Made by a program: the position numbers and the translations under genes. From contig DASZOV010000098.1 in the NCBI GenBank assembly GCA_035550595.1, positions 1 to 28,857 on the forward strand: DNA of 28,857 nucleotides, given 5' to 3'. Position 1 is the first letter of the stretch; the number at the start of each line of letters is the position of its first letter. Under the pieces are notes generated by a model. It had not been told where the DNA came from. It saw nothing but the letters and a program-made list of their open reading frames with translations, and searched no databases. Source of the stretch: CALFMR01 sp035550595. GTDB lineage: Bacteria > Acidobacteriota > Vicinamibacteria > Vicinamibacterales > SCN-69-37. Of this stretch, positions 8,069-16,576 are shown piece by piece.

Positions 8069-9649
8069 CTAGCCTTCGCGATCTTCGCGGCTTCGCGTGA
8101 GGCTTGTGTGTCTCTTCCACTGCTCTTCGCGCGCCGGGAAGTCGGTACGCCAGTGCGCGCCGCGGCTTTCTTCGCGGCGGAGGGCGGCGGCGACGACGAG
8201 CGAGCCGACCGTCAGGAGACTGCCCAGCCGCCAGGTCTCCGGTGTGAGGTCGGCGCCCTTCGCGAGCGCGTCTTCGAACTCGGCGCGAAGTGGCGCGAGC
8301 GTGTCAGCCGCGTGCTGGAGGCCGGCGCGATCGCGGAACACGGCGGCCTCGGTCCACATCAGATCTCGCAGCGCCACCTCACTGATGCCGATCGACACCG
8401 GCTCGGAACCGGACGGCGAAGGGGCGGGAATCGCCCGCGTCACAGGCGCCGGCCATGCGTCGGTCACGGCACTTTGCATCGCACGCCCCGCGCGGCCGCC
8501 GAAGACCAGGCCCTCGAGCAGCGAGTTCGACGCGAGCCGGTTCGCGCCGTGGACGCCCGTGCACGCCGCTTCGCCGGCGGCGAAGAGCCCCGGCAACGAC
8601 GTGCGGCCGTCGAGGTCCGTTGCGACGCCGCCCATCGCGTAGTGTGCGGCCGGGCTGACCGGCAGTCGATCGGTCGCCAGATCCAATCCGACGCGCCGGC
8701 ACAAGTCCGCGATCACCGGAAACCGTTCGCGGACGACGTCGGCCGGGAGATGCGCAAGCGACAGATACACGGGCGCGCCCGTGCGCGCCGACTCGCGCAG
8801 CATGGCGCGCGAGACGCGGTCGCGCGACGCGAGGTCGCCTTCCGGCTCGTAGCGCGTCATGAACGGCTCGCCCGCCTCGTTGATGAGCCGCGCGCCTTCG
8901 CCACGTAACGCTTCCGACAAGAGATAGCGCGGCGCACCTGGCACGGCGAGCACCGTCGGATGGAACTGGACGAACTCGAGATCCGTCACGCGCGCGCCCG
9001 CGAGATACGCGAGCGCCACGCCGTCGCCTGACGCAACCTCCGGATTCGTCGTCTCGCGATAGACCTGTCCGGCACCACCGGTTGCGACGAGCGTCGCCGC
9101 CGCGCGCGCTTCGGTGAGCGCCCCATCGCGATCGAAAAACCGTACGCCCGCGACGCCGCCGTCCTCGACGATCGCTTGCACGACGACGGCATGGTCGCGG
9201 ACTTCGACGCGCGGGAGCCCGGCGAGTCGCGCCGCCAGCACGCGCGCGATCTCGCGGCCGGTCGCGTCGTGCGCGTGCAGCACGCGCCGCACCGAGTGCG
9301 CGCCTTCACGCGCGAGGTCGAGCGTCCCGTCCGCGCGCCGATCGAACGCCGCGCCCCAGTCGATGAGCTCGCGCACATACGCGGCGCCCTCGGTGACGAG
9401 GACGTCGACGGCGCGTTCGTCGCACAAGCCGTCGCCCGCGCGCAGCGTGTCGGCCGCGTGCAGTGCCGGCGAGTCGTCGGGGCCAACGGCCGCGGCAATG
9501 CCGCCCTGCGCGTAACCGGTGCTGCCGGCGCGCGGGTCGGACTTGGTGAGGACGAGGACGCGGCCGTGGGAGGCGAGCTCGACTGCGGCCCGCAGTCCCG
9601 CGATGCCGCTACCGATGATCAGGAAATCGGCGGAGAGACGGGCGGTCAC
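8069..9649 (-). CDS. nadB: L-aspartate oxidase
   Basis: Oxidises L-aspartate to iminoaspartate with FAD, the first step of de novo NAD synthesis; NadA would use the product but is not in the window. The 526-residue protein has the FAD-binding dinucleotide fold IIGSGIAGLRAAVELA (11-26), the family block GSTGYAQGGIAAA (42-54), then HYAMGGVATD and HGANRLASNSLLEGLVFG in the C-terminal half. Translation starts at GTG 9649; no stronger start is near. The last residues, TSLTRSREDREG, come from an octamer repeat at 8073-8104 and lie beyond the usual end of the family (HWRTDFP). It is divergent from aroB with only 41 bases between starts. Confidence 0.96.
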   Translation of the reverse strand: MTARLSADFLIIGSGIAGLRAAVELASHGRVLVLTKSDPRAGSTGYAQGGIAAAVGPDDSPALHAADTLRAGDGLCDERAVDVLVTEGAAYVRELIDWGAAFDRRADGTLDLAREGAHSVRRVLHAHDATGREIARVLAARLAGLPRVEVRDHAVVVQAIVEDGGVAGVRFFDRDGALTEARAAATLVATGGAGQVYRETTNPEVASGDGVALAYLAGARVTDLEFVQFHPTVLAVPGAPRYLLSEALRGEGARLINEAGEPFMTRYEPEGDLASRDRVSRAMLRESARTGAPVYLSLAHLPADVVRERFPVIADLCRRVGLDLATDRLPVSPAAHYAMGGVATDLDGRTSLPGLFAAGEAACTGVHGANRLASNSLLEGLVFGGRAGRAMQSAVTDAWPAPVTRAIPAPSPSGSEPVSIGISEVALRDLMWTEAAVFRDRAGLQHAADTLAPLRAEFEDALAKGADLTPETWRLGSLLTVGSLVVAAALRREESRGAHWRTDFPAREEQWKRHTSLTRSREDREG

Positions 9650-9690
9650 GGTCGCCTGTTATCCTATCGCGGATCGTTCTCCACCCATCC

Positions 9691-10821
9691 ATGACGCCCA
9701 TCCGTCTCATCGTCCAGAGCGAACGTACGCGGTATCCGGTCCTCATCGGTGCGGGCGTGTCACGACAGATGCCCGCGCTCCTGCGCACTTACGGCCTCGA
9801 CGGCCAGCGACTCGTCGTGAGCGCCGCGCCCATCTGGCGGCGGCACGGCGCGCGGTTGCGCCTCACGGGTACGGATGCGGCAACGCGTCCGGCGCTCATC
9901 GCCGACGGTGAACGCGCGAAGACACTCGAGACCGTCGCGCAACTCTACGACGCGTGTCTCGCGCGCGCGCTCGATCGATCCGCGGTCGTTGTCGCCGTGG
10001 GCGGCGGCGTGGTCGGCGATACCGCGGGATTCGCGGCCGCGTCGTATCTGCGCGGCATCCGTCTCGTGCAGGTACCGACGACGCTGCTCGCGCAGGTGGA
10101 TAGTTCGGTTGGCGGAAAAGTCGGGGTCAACCTGCCGGCCGGCAAGAATCTCGTCGGCGCCTTCCATCCGGCGTCACTCGTGGTCTGCGATCCCGAGTTG
10201 CTCGCGACGCTCTCGCGGCGCGAGTTGCGATCGGGCCTCTACGAAGTCGTCAAGTACGGCGTGATTGCCTCGCGCCCGCTCTTCACGCGTGTCGCGCGCG
10301 ATCTCGACGCGATCCTCGCCTGCGACCCCGACGTGCTGACGCCCATCGTCGCCGCCTGCTGCCGCATCAAGGCGCGCGTGGTCGGCGCCGACGAACGCGA
10401 GGGCGGTTTGCGGCGTATCCTCAACTTCGGCCACACGGTCGGCCACGCGCTCGAAGCGCTCACCAACTACGGCCGTTTCCGCCACGGCGAGGCGATCGGC
10501 TACGGCATGCTCGCGGCCGCGCGGTTGTCGGTCGCGCGCGGCACGATGACGCCATCTGACGAAGCACGGCTGGCCGCGCTCATCGCTCGCATGGGTACGC
10601 TGCCGCTGGTCGACGACCTCGATGCCTTCGACGCGCTCGACGTCATCGCGCACGACAAGAAAGTCGTTCGCGGACGGCTGCACTTCGTCCTCGCGCACGG
10701 GATCGGCCAGACAACGATCACGAACGACGTGCGGCCGCGGGAGCTCATCGCGGCGATGCGGCACATCGGCCTCCGCGCCGGCCGGACGACGCGCCGACAC
10801 TCACGCGTGCGCGATCTGTAA
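9691..10821 (+). CDS. aroB: 3-dehydroquinate synthase
   Basis: Converts DAHP to 3-dehydroquinate, the second step of the shikimate pathway, using NAD and a divalent metal. The 376-residue protein has the NAD-binding loop VVAVGGGVVGDTAGFAAA (99-116), the block VPTTLLAQVDSSVGGKVGVN (128-147) and the metal ligands Glu185 (GLYEVVKYG), His248 (NFGHTVGHALE) and His265 (RHGEAIGYGM), which match the positions of the E. coli enzyme closely. The ATG at 9691 begins directly after a 41-base gap shared with the divergent nadB start. The C-terminal tail is Arg-rich (GRTTRRHSRVRDL). Minor-pilin genes follow on the same strand after about 60-100 bases. Confidence 0.97.
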   Translation: MTPIRLIVQSERTRYPVLIGAGVSRQMPALLRTYGLDGQRLVVSAAPIWRRHGARLRLTGTDAATRPALIADGERAKTLETVAQLYDACLARALDRSAVVVAVGGGVVGDTAGFAAASYLRGIRLVQVPTTLLAQVDSSVGGKVGVNLPAGKNLVGAFHPASLVVCDPELLATLSRRELRSGLYEVVKYGVIASRPLFTRVARDLDAILACDPDVLTPIVAACCRIKARVVGADEREGGLRRILNFGHTVGHALEALTNYGRFRHGEAIGYGMLAAARLSVARGTMTPSDEARLAALIARMGTLPLVDDLDAFDALDVIAHDKKVVRGRLHFVLAHGIGQTTITNDVRPRELIAAMRHIGLRAGRTTRRHSRVRDL

Positions 10822-10881
10822 GGCGCCTGACAAGCCGCGCGGTCCCGCGCGTTTCGGCGATTCCATCGTGCGCGACGGGCC

Positions 10882-11487
10882 GTGCTCTCGCGTGGCACGG
10901 CAGTTGCTCTGCCGGTCGGCGTGTCGTCTCGCTCCTCCCGGTCGGACGCCGACGCCGGCTTCACACTTCTGCAGATCGTGGTCGTCCTCGGCCTGATCAT
11001 GGCGGTGCTCGGCATCGGCATGGGCGGGCTGAACAACGCGCTCGACACCGTGCGCGGCGACGCGAGCCTGAACATCGTCCTCTGGCAGTTGAAGCTCGCG
11101 CGTGAAACGGCGATCAATCAGCGCCGTTCGGTCGAAATCCGCTTCACGGCGCCCAACTTCATCAGCGTCGTCCGACACGACATTCCGGAAGGCACGACGC
11201 TCATCTCGACGGCCGTCCTCGAGAACCAGACCGAGTTCCGGCTGTTCAACGGCCTGCCCGATACGCCCGATGGCTTCGGCGACTCGTCGGCCCTCGACTT
11301 CGGCAGCGCCGACACGATGATGTTCAACGCCGACGGCGAGTTCACCGACGGCACGGGACAAATCATCAACGGCACCGTGTTCATCGGCAAGAGCGGCGCG
11401 CCGCTCACCGCGCGGGCGCTCACGGTGTTCGGTCCGACGTCGACCTTGCGCAGTTACCGCTGGAACGGCGCGGCCTGGGGACACTGA
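10882..11487 (+). CDS. FimT/GspH-like type IV minor pilin (set 1)
   Basis: A minor pilin that would help prime or tip the pilus. After a short leader the prepilin motif reads DAG-FTLLQIVVVLGLIMAVLG: PilD would cut after the Gly and methylate Phe. Position +5 is Gln, not the near-universal Glu. The rest (NIVLWQLKLARETAINQRRSVEIRF) matches the helical spine and first strand of FimT/GspH proteins. Two GTG starts are possible, 10882 (26-residue leader, 201 aa) and 10921 (13-residue leader, 188 aa); neither has a ribosome site, and the shorter leader is more usual. It is first of a four-gene plus-strand run and ends 1 base before the next start. Confidence 0.85.
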   Translation: MLSRGTAVALPVGVSSRSSRSDADAGFTLLQIVVVLGLIMAVLGIGMGGLNNALDTVRGDASLNIVLWQLKLARETAINQRRSVEIRFTAPNFISVVRHDIPEGTTLISTAVLENQTEFRLFNGLPDTPDGFGDSSALDFGSADTMMFNADGEFTDGTGQIINGTVFIGKSGAPLTARALTVFGPTSTLRSYRWNGAAWGH

Positions 11488-11488
11488 C

Positions 11489-12040
11489 GTGCGCACACCA
11501 CGCCCCCTCCCCGAGCCCCGCGACGCGGGTTTCACGCTGATCGAGGTCATGGTCGGCATGGTGCTGCTGCTCGTCGGCGTGCTCGCGCTCGAAGGCGCGG
11601 TCGCGGTCGGCGCACGGCGGCTCACCGGCTCGCAGGATCAGTTGCTCGCGAGCGAACGCGCGGCCGAGGCGATTGAATCCGTCTTCAAGGCGCGCGACAA
11701 CCGCGTGCTCACCTGGGCGCAGATCCGCAACGTCGAAGGCGCGTCGGGCAGCGACGGCGGCGTGTTCCTCGACGGCCCACAGGAGATCCACACCTCGGGC
11801 GCCGACGGCCTCGTCAACACCGCGGACGACGGCGATCTCGACGTCATCGTCAAGCCCGGCCCCGACGGCCTGCTCGGCACGGCCGACGACGAGCGCACGC
11901 CGCTCTTCGGCTTCACGCGCGAGATCGAAATTCGCGACATCTCCGACACGCTGCGGCGGCTCCGCGTCATCGTCCGCTACCGCAGCGCCAATGGTGAGGA
12001 GCAGTACGTCGTGACGACGTACATCTCGGCCTATGCGTGA
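11489..12040 (+). CDS. PilV-like type IV minor pilin (set 1) with paired TADD loops
   Basis: A 183-residue minor pilin. GTG at 11489 begins a 14-residue leader ending DAG, followed by FTLIEVMVGMVLLLVGVLAL with the expected Glu at +5. The spine continues LASERAAEAIESVFKARDNR, typical of PilV. Residues 104-114 and 124-134 are two copies of a G-x-DGLxxTADD pattern (GADGLVNTADD, GPDGLLGTADD), acidic loops that resemble calcium sites. The C-terminus (RRLRVIVRYRSANGEEQYVVTTYIS) is the usual PilV-type strand pair. It starts 1 base after the previous stop and overlaps the next gene by 8 bases, so it is translationally coupled. Confidence 0.85.
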   Translation: MRTPRPLPEPRDAGFTLIEVMVGMVLLLVGVLALEGAVAVGARRLTGSQDQLLASERAAEAIESVFKARDNRVLTWAQIRNVEGASGSDGGVFLDGPQEIHTSGADGLVNTADDGDLDVIVKPGPDGLLGTADDERTPLFGFTREIEIRDISDTLRRLRVIVRYRSANGEEQYVVTTYISAYA

Positions 12041-13070
12041 CGCGCGCGCCGACGCCGGCTTCACGCTGCCCGAAGCGCTCGTCGCGATGGGGCTGACGCT
12101 CGTCATTCTGGGCGCCGCCATCACGGCCTTCACGCAGTCGATCAATCTGTTTGCCGCGTCGCGCGCGGTGTCGGAGACGAATCACGGCCTGCAGGCCGCG
12201 ATGAGCCTCATGGTGCGCGACCTCCGGCAGGCCGGCCAGGGCGTGCCCCTGGGCGGCGTCCCGATCCCGAGCGGCGATGGCGTCGAGGCCCTCGTGCGGC
12301 CCGGCCCTCCGCTCGACCCGGACGGCGACGGCGTGCCGCTGACCTTTCCCGAGGCCAGCACACTGCCGGCGTTGTCACCGGGCGCCGGCCTCGGCCCGAC
12401 GCTGCTCGGGGTACCGACCGACATGGTCACGCTGCTCTACGCCGACCCAACCATCGCACTGTCGCAATATCCGCTCGCGTCGATTGCGGCCGACGGCTCG
12501 TCGATGGAGGTTGACGCGCGCACATCGCTCACCGGCGCGGACGGCATCAAGGTCGGCGACCTGATCCTTTTCACCAACGCGAACGGCAGCGCGATGCAGA
12601 TGGTGACCTCGGCGCCCGATGGGCAGACGGTCGCCTTCGCCTTGAACGACGCGCTGCACCTCAACCAGCGTGCGGCGTCGCAGGGCACCCTCCTCAGCCT
12701 CCAATCGAGCCCGGGCGTGTTCCCGCCGACGACGGCGACGCGGCTCTTGATGATCAGCTACTACATCGACGCCCAGACCGATTCGACGCTGCCGCGGCTC
12801 ATCCGCCGCGTGAACGACAACGACCCACTCGTCATCGCGATGGGCATCGAGAACCTCCAACTCAGCTACGACATCGTCGACGGCGAGACGAATCCGGCCA
12901 ACGTCGACGACCTACCGGACGGTGCGAGCGCGAACCAGTTGCGCAAGGTGAACGTGTTCCTCTCAGGCCGCTCGGAAGACAAGACGACGCCGACGGGCGA
13001 GTATTTCCGGAACTCGATGACGACGGACGTCGGGCTGAGAAGTTTGTCGTACGTGGACAGATACAGGTAG
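12033..13070 (+). CDS. PilW-like type IV minor pilin (set 1)
   Basis: A 345-residue minor pilin. The short leader MRDARADAG is followed by FTLPEALVAMGLTLVILGAA: Glu is at +5, with Pro at +4. The block SETNHGLQAAMSLMVRDLRQAGQG is the PilW hallmark (a helix followed by DLRQAG). The distal part holds a DPDGDG acidic turn near residue 93, and ends with strands seen in PilW proteins (LIRRVNDNDPLVIAMGIENLQLSYDI in pieces). The start ATG at 12033 overlaps the preceding gene by 8 bases. A repeat of 34 bases separates it from the following PilX-like gene. Confidence 0.85.
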   Translation: MRDARADAGFTLPEALVAMGLTLVILGAAITAFTQSINLFAASRAVSETNHGLQAAMSLMVRDLRQAGQGVPLGGVPIPSGDGVEALVRPGPPLDPDGDGVPLTFPEASTLPALSPGAGLGPTLLGVPTDMVTLLYADPTIALSQYPLASIAADGSSMEVDARTSLTGADGIKVGDLILFTNANGSAMQMVTSAPDGQTVAFALNDALHLNQRAASQGTLLSLQSSPGVFPPTTATRLLMISYYIDAQTDSTLPRLIRRVNDNDPLVIAMGIENLQLSYDIVDGETNPANVDDLPDGASANQLRKVNVFLSGRSEDKTTPTGEYFRNSMTTDVGLRSLSYVDRYR

Positions 13071-13106
13071 GCGTCGGCCCAACGATGCGCCGGAGGCGCC
13101 TCATCC

Positions 13107-13140
13107 GTTCGAAGTTCGAAGTTCACAGTTCGAAGTTTCC
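13107..13140. repeat. GTTCGAAGTT repeat between set-1 pilW- and pilX-like genes
   Basis: Four GTTCGAAGTT-type units fill the gap immediately before the PilX-like gene. The same array recurs inverted to each other at 18990-19023 and 19133-19167 beside the set-2 pilins and pilD. AT content is well above that of the flanking genes. Confidence 0.85.
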
Positions 13141-13155
13141 GTAGAGGCTTCTGCT

Positions 13156-15675
13156 ATGTCGAAGACAGGCTCGACGCGATTCGAGTCCGAAACGGGCGCG
13201 GCGGTCGTGACGACGCTGATGGTGATGCTGCTGATGGCGGCGATCACCGCCGGATTCACCGCGCTCGTCATCACCGACACGCGCGTCCGCACGCTCGACG
13301 GGACGCGCACGCAGGCGTTCTATGCCGTGCACGCGGGGCTCGAGAAGCTCACCTCCGACCTGGGCGATCTCTTCTCGGCGAACGTCGCGCCAACCGGCGC
13401 CGAGATCAACGCGCTCACGACGTCGCCACCCGCCGATCTGGGCGCCACCTGGACGCAGCCGGACGGAACGAGCGGCTATCGCATCAGCTTCGATGCCGAT
13501 GAAGACGGCAACCCGAAAGCCACGGTCGAGACCGTCCAGCAGGGGCCGTTCGAAGGACTCGTCGGCCTGGCCACGTCCTACGCGATGACCGTCACAGGTC
13601 ATGTCTCCGACGGATCGGAAGCGAGTCTCACGCGGACGCTTCAGACGGTGGCGATTCCCGTTTTCCAGTTCGGCATCTTCTCGGAAAACGATCTCAGCTT
13701 CTTCCCGGGACCGCCGTTCAACTTCGGCGGCCGCGTGCACTCGAACTCGAACGTCTTTCTCGCGACCGAGGCGACCAATCCGGGCCTCACGCTGAGCGAC
13801 CGCGTCACGGCCGTTGGCGAGATCATCCGGCAGACGCTGTCGAACGGGCAGAGCACGACGAGCAACGGCTACAACGGCAACGTGCGTGTCATCACGGCGC
13901 CGGGTGCGTACCGGAATCTCGCGGTGACCGAAGGCAGCCTCGTCGGTGGCCTGGGGAGCACGCAGAACGCGAACTGGAACACGTTGTCGACCGGGACCTA
14001 CAACCACAACATCATGAACGGCCGCACAGGCGCCAAACGGCTCGACCTGCCGATCGCGCAGTTCGGCGCCACGCCGATCGATCTCATCCGTCGGCCGGTC
14101 ACCGACGAAGATACGTCGAATCCGAACGTGCTGGCCGAACGCTTCTACACGCTCGCGAGCTTGCGCATCCTCTTGTCGGACACGGCCGCCGACATCACGT
14201 CGCTGCCAGGCATCGACACGTCGGTCGCGCCGATTCCGCTCGGCACGGCCGAGCCGACGGGGTACACGATCAGCAGTTCATCGCCGCGCAGGCCGCCGTT
14301 CGCGCAGGCACCGTCGGGGATTGCCGTCCCCCAGGACACGCCGCTGCTCGGCGGTTATCTGAAGATTGAGAAGCAGACCTCGCCCGGCGTGTGGCAGGAC
14401 GTGACGCTCGAGATTCTCAGCCTGGGCTTCAATGAACCACAATACAAGACGTCAAGTAGCACCTGCCCAGGGGCGGACTACACGCCGAACGCGATCATCC
14501 GACTGCAGCGGCCCTGGGACAACGGTGGCTCGTGTTATTCGACGTCCAACCTTTTCTCCACGAGCGCGAGCAGCGCACGCCGCTATACGCCCCTCGCGCT
14601 CTTCGATACACGTGAGGCGATCTACCGCGACTCGTCTCCCGGCTCGTCGCCACTGCTCGGCGGCGTGATGTACCTTGTCGACCTTGACGCGCGCAACCTC
14701 GCCCGCTGGTTCACCGGTCAGATCTCGTCGTCCGACTGCCCCATCGCGTGCAGCGGCACGAACGCGCTGAACGTCAACGGCTACACGGTGTACTTTTCCG
14801 ACCGTCGCGGAAACCGCAACGCGTCGAATGAGGAGACCGGCGAATTCGGCGACGAGGACATCGTCAACACAGGATCGTCGGGTACGCCGAACGGGTCACT
14901 CGATTCCGGCGAGGACTTCAACGACAACGGCGTCCTCGATGACTACGGGAAGACACCCCAGCTCCCCTATGGCGTCGGTGGCTGGCCGAATATGAGCAGT
15001 CCACTGCAGCAGAACGCCCACCTGTGGACGAGCGTGAGTGCGAACGACGCGCGTCGCAATCCGCCTATCTTCTTCCGCCGTGCCCTGCGACTCGTGAACG
15101 GACAGGATCTCTACGATGCCGCGCCCGGACTCACCGGATTGACGATCGCGTCCGAGAATCCCGTCTACGTCCTCGGCAACTGGAACGCGAACGAAGACGG
15201 CGACAACAACTTCGACAACGACGACCACGTCGCGACCGCCGTGCTCGCCGACGCCGTGACGCTACTCTCGAGCAGTTGGAACGACGCCAACAGCTTCGCC
15301 AATCCGTACTCGCCCGGCGATCGGAAGGCGACGACGACGTCCTACCGGCTGGCGGTCATCGCGGGCAAAGGATTGTCGTTCAACTGGTCGTCGTCTCCCA
15401 AGGACTTCGGCACCGACGGCGGTGCGCACAATTTCCTGCGCTACATCGAGAGCTGGGACGGCCAGACGCTGTACTACCGCGGGTCGATTGCAAGCCTGTT
15501 TTACAGCCGCCAGGCGACCGGCACCTACAAGTGCTGCACGACGGTCTACGCGCCGCCGACACGTGGCTACAACTTCGACACGGAGTTCCTGACGCCATCG
15601 CTGCTGCCGCCGCGGACGCCGATGTTCCGCGACGTCAACATCACGGGGTTCCAGCAGATAATCAGGCCGGAGTGA
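13156..15675 (+). CDS. Very large PilX-like pilus protein
   Basis: An 839-residue protein with a PilX-type N-terminus: hydrophobic helix at about 15-39 (GAAVVTTLMVMLLMAAITAG) then RTQAFYAVHAGLEKLTSDL (51-69), the PilX spine. There is no Glu at +5, as is common for PilX/GspK. The remaining 770 residues are unlike ordinary PilX (about 170-200 residues) and have no domain I recognise. They hold acidic loops at 586-596 (EDFNDNGVLDD) and 676-692 (NANEDGDNNFDNDDH) and six cysteines (437, 460, 528, 532, 793, 794). ATG at 13156 has AGAGG 8 bases upstream. It is last in the set-1 run. No PilY1 is visible, so this protein might take a tip-adhesin role; that is speculation. Confidence 0.8.
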   Translation: MSKTGSTRFESETGAAVVTTLMVMLLMAAITAGFTALVITDTRVRTLDGTRTQAFYAVHAGLEKLTSDLGDLFSANVAPTGAEINALTTSPPADLGATWTQPDGTSGYRISFDADEDGNPKATVETVQQGPFEGLVGLATSYAMTVTGHVSDGSEASLTRTLQTVAIPVFQFGIFSENDLSFFPGPPFNFGGRVHSNSNVFLATEATNPGLTLSDRVTAVGEIIRQTLSNGQSTTSNGYNGNVRVITAPGAYRNLAVTEGSLVGGLGSTQNANWNTLSTGTYNHNIMNGRTGAKRLDLPIAQFGATPIDLIRRPVTDEDTSNPNVLAERFYTLASLRILLSDTAADITSLPGIDTSVAPIPLGTAEPTGYTISSSSPRRPPFAQAPSGIAVPQDTPLLGGYLKIEKQTSPGVWQDVTLEILSLGFNEPQYKTSSSTCPGADYTPNAIIRLQRPWDNGGSCYSTSNLFSTSASSARRYTPLALFDTREAIYRDSSPGSSPLLGGVMYLVDLDARNLARWFTGQISSSDCPIACSGTNALNVNGYTVYFSDRRGNRNASNEETGEFGDEDIVNTGSSGTPNGSLDSGEDFNDNGVLDDYGKTPQLPYGVGGWPNMSSPLQQNAHLWTSVSANDARRNPPIFFRRALRLVNGQDLYDAAPGLTGLTIASENPVYVLGNWNANEDGDNNFDNDDHVATAVLADAVTLLSSSWNDANSFANPYSPGDRKATTTSYRLAVIAGKGLSFNWSSSPKDFGTDGGAHNFLRYIESWDGQTLYYRGSIASLFYSRQATGTYKCCTTVYAPPTRGYNFDTEFLTPSLLPPRTPMFRDVNITGFQQIIRPE

Positions 15676-15686
15676 AAGGCGCTTGC

Positions 15687-15800
15687 CGGTTCCAGGGTTC
15701 AAGGTTCCTGGTTCGGGTTCGTGGGGTTCCAGGTTCGTGGGTTTCAGGTGCCGGGTTCTCGAGGGTTCCAGGTTCTCTGGTTCCGCGTTCTGGTTCGGCG
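15687..15800. repeat. Degenerate GGTTCCAGG tandem array
   Basis: About 110 bases after the PilX-like stop are built from GGTTC-led units (GGTTCCAGG, GGGTTCAAGG, GGTTCCTGG, GGTTCTCTGG and variants), roughly a dozen copies. GGGTTCCAGG also occurs at 19024 in the pilD gap. There is no coding sense in it. Confidence 0.8.
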
Positions 15801-15840
15801 CGGCCCGCAGCTTCCATAGGCCAGAACCTTCCAATCTCAG

Positions 15841-15919
15841 CGTTTTCGCGTCTTCGCGCCTTCGCGTGAGCCAGCCCGCAGAACCCACTTCTGGCTTCTG
15901 GCTTCGAACTTCTAGCTTC
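15841..15919. repeat. Octamer array plus GGCTTCTGGCTTCGAAC array
   Basis: 15843-15872 is a CTTCGCG-octamer array ending GTGAG. 15882-15919 is CACTTCTGGCTTCTGG followed by CTTCGAACTTCTAG, a copy of the array found four times at 25291-25833. It abuts the stop codon of the exported coiled-coil gene at 15920. With the GGTTCC array it fills the gap between the two convergent pilin runs; no terminator hairpin with a T-run was found here. Confidence 0.8.
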
Positions 15920-16576
15920 TCAACGCGTCCACCCCGCCGGCACGCCCGCACGGCGGGCCTGTTCGCGTAACGCCTGGATGGCGGCGGTGTCGGTTTGAAT
16001 CTGCGCGCGCGCTTTGTCGAGGTTCGCGAGCGCCTGGCGGAGCTGCTGCTCGAGGACCGACTTCTGGCCCGGATCATCGCGATTGATGAAGTCCGTCTGC
16101 AGGCCGTTGATCTGCGTCTGCAGCGATGCGGCCTTGGCCTGGTCGCTCGCGAGCGCGGCACGCAAGGTCGACATCTGGTCGCGCCACGACTGCTCGTCAT
16201 CAGCCGCCGGGCTCCCCTTCCGCGAAGCGGCCGCGCTGCCCGTCTCCGCGGTCGCTGACGTCGCGGCTGCGGCTGTCGCCGCCTGCTGTGCTCCACTCGC
16301 CTCAGACACTGGCGCGGGCACGGGCGCGGCGGAATCGACATCCGCCGTCTCGTCATCGACCGGCGCCGCTGCGGCGTCAGCAGGCGCCGGACGCGACGAA
16401 GACGACACGACCCAGTCAGGCGGCAGATTCTGATTGGAGAGCACCGCCACGGGCGTCGCCATGGCCGCACGCCGCACCGCCTCGCGCCGAGCCGCATCGG
16501 CCAGCGACGAAGGCGGCAACGCCAGCCAGGCCAGAAGCGCTACCACCGCCGCCGGCACCTGCCACAACGTCGTCAT
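15920..16576 (-). CDS. Exported coiled-coil protein of unknown function (set 2)
   Basis: No known family recognised. The 218-residue product has an N-terminal signal or anchor (VPAAVVALLAWLALPPSSLA, 7-26), a low-complexity Ala/Pro/Ser/Asp stretch (about 55-125), and a C-terminal coiled coil from about 130 to 210 with heptad-like spacing (MSTLRAALASDQAKAASLQ, LEQQLRQALANLDKARAQI, IQALREQARRAG). The ATG at 16576 overlaps the stop of the PilX-like gene in an ATGA, so the two are translated together. It is last in the set-2 pilin run. It may be a periplasmic assembly factor or spacer, but no function can be assigned. Confidence 0.75.
   Translation of the reverse strand: MTTLWQVPAAVVALLAWLALPPSSLADAARREAVRRAAMATPVAVLSNQNLPPDWVVSSSSRPAPADAAAAPVDDETADVDSAAPVPAPVSEASGAQQAATAAAATSATAETGSAAASRKGSPAADDEQSWRDQMSTLRAALASDQAKAASLQTQINGLQTDFINRDDPGQKSVLEQQLRQALANLDKARAQIQTDTAAIQALREQARRAGVPAGWTR

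Noticed and set aside
6406..8100. 564-residue plus-strand frame opposite proS
   Set aside because: Antisense to a certain prolyl-tRNA synthetase and ending in repeat-encoded sequence.
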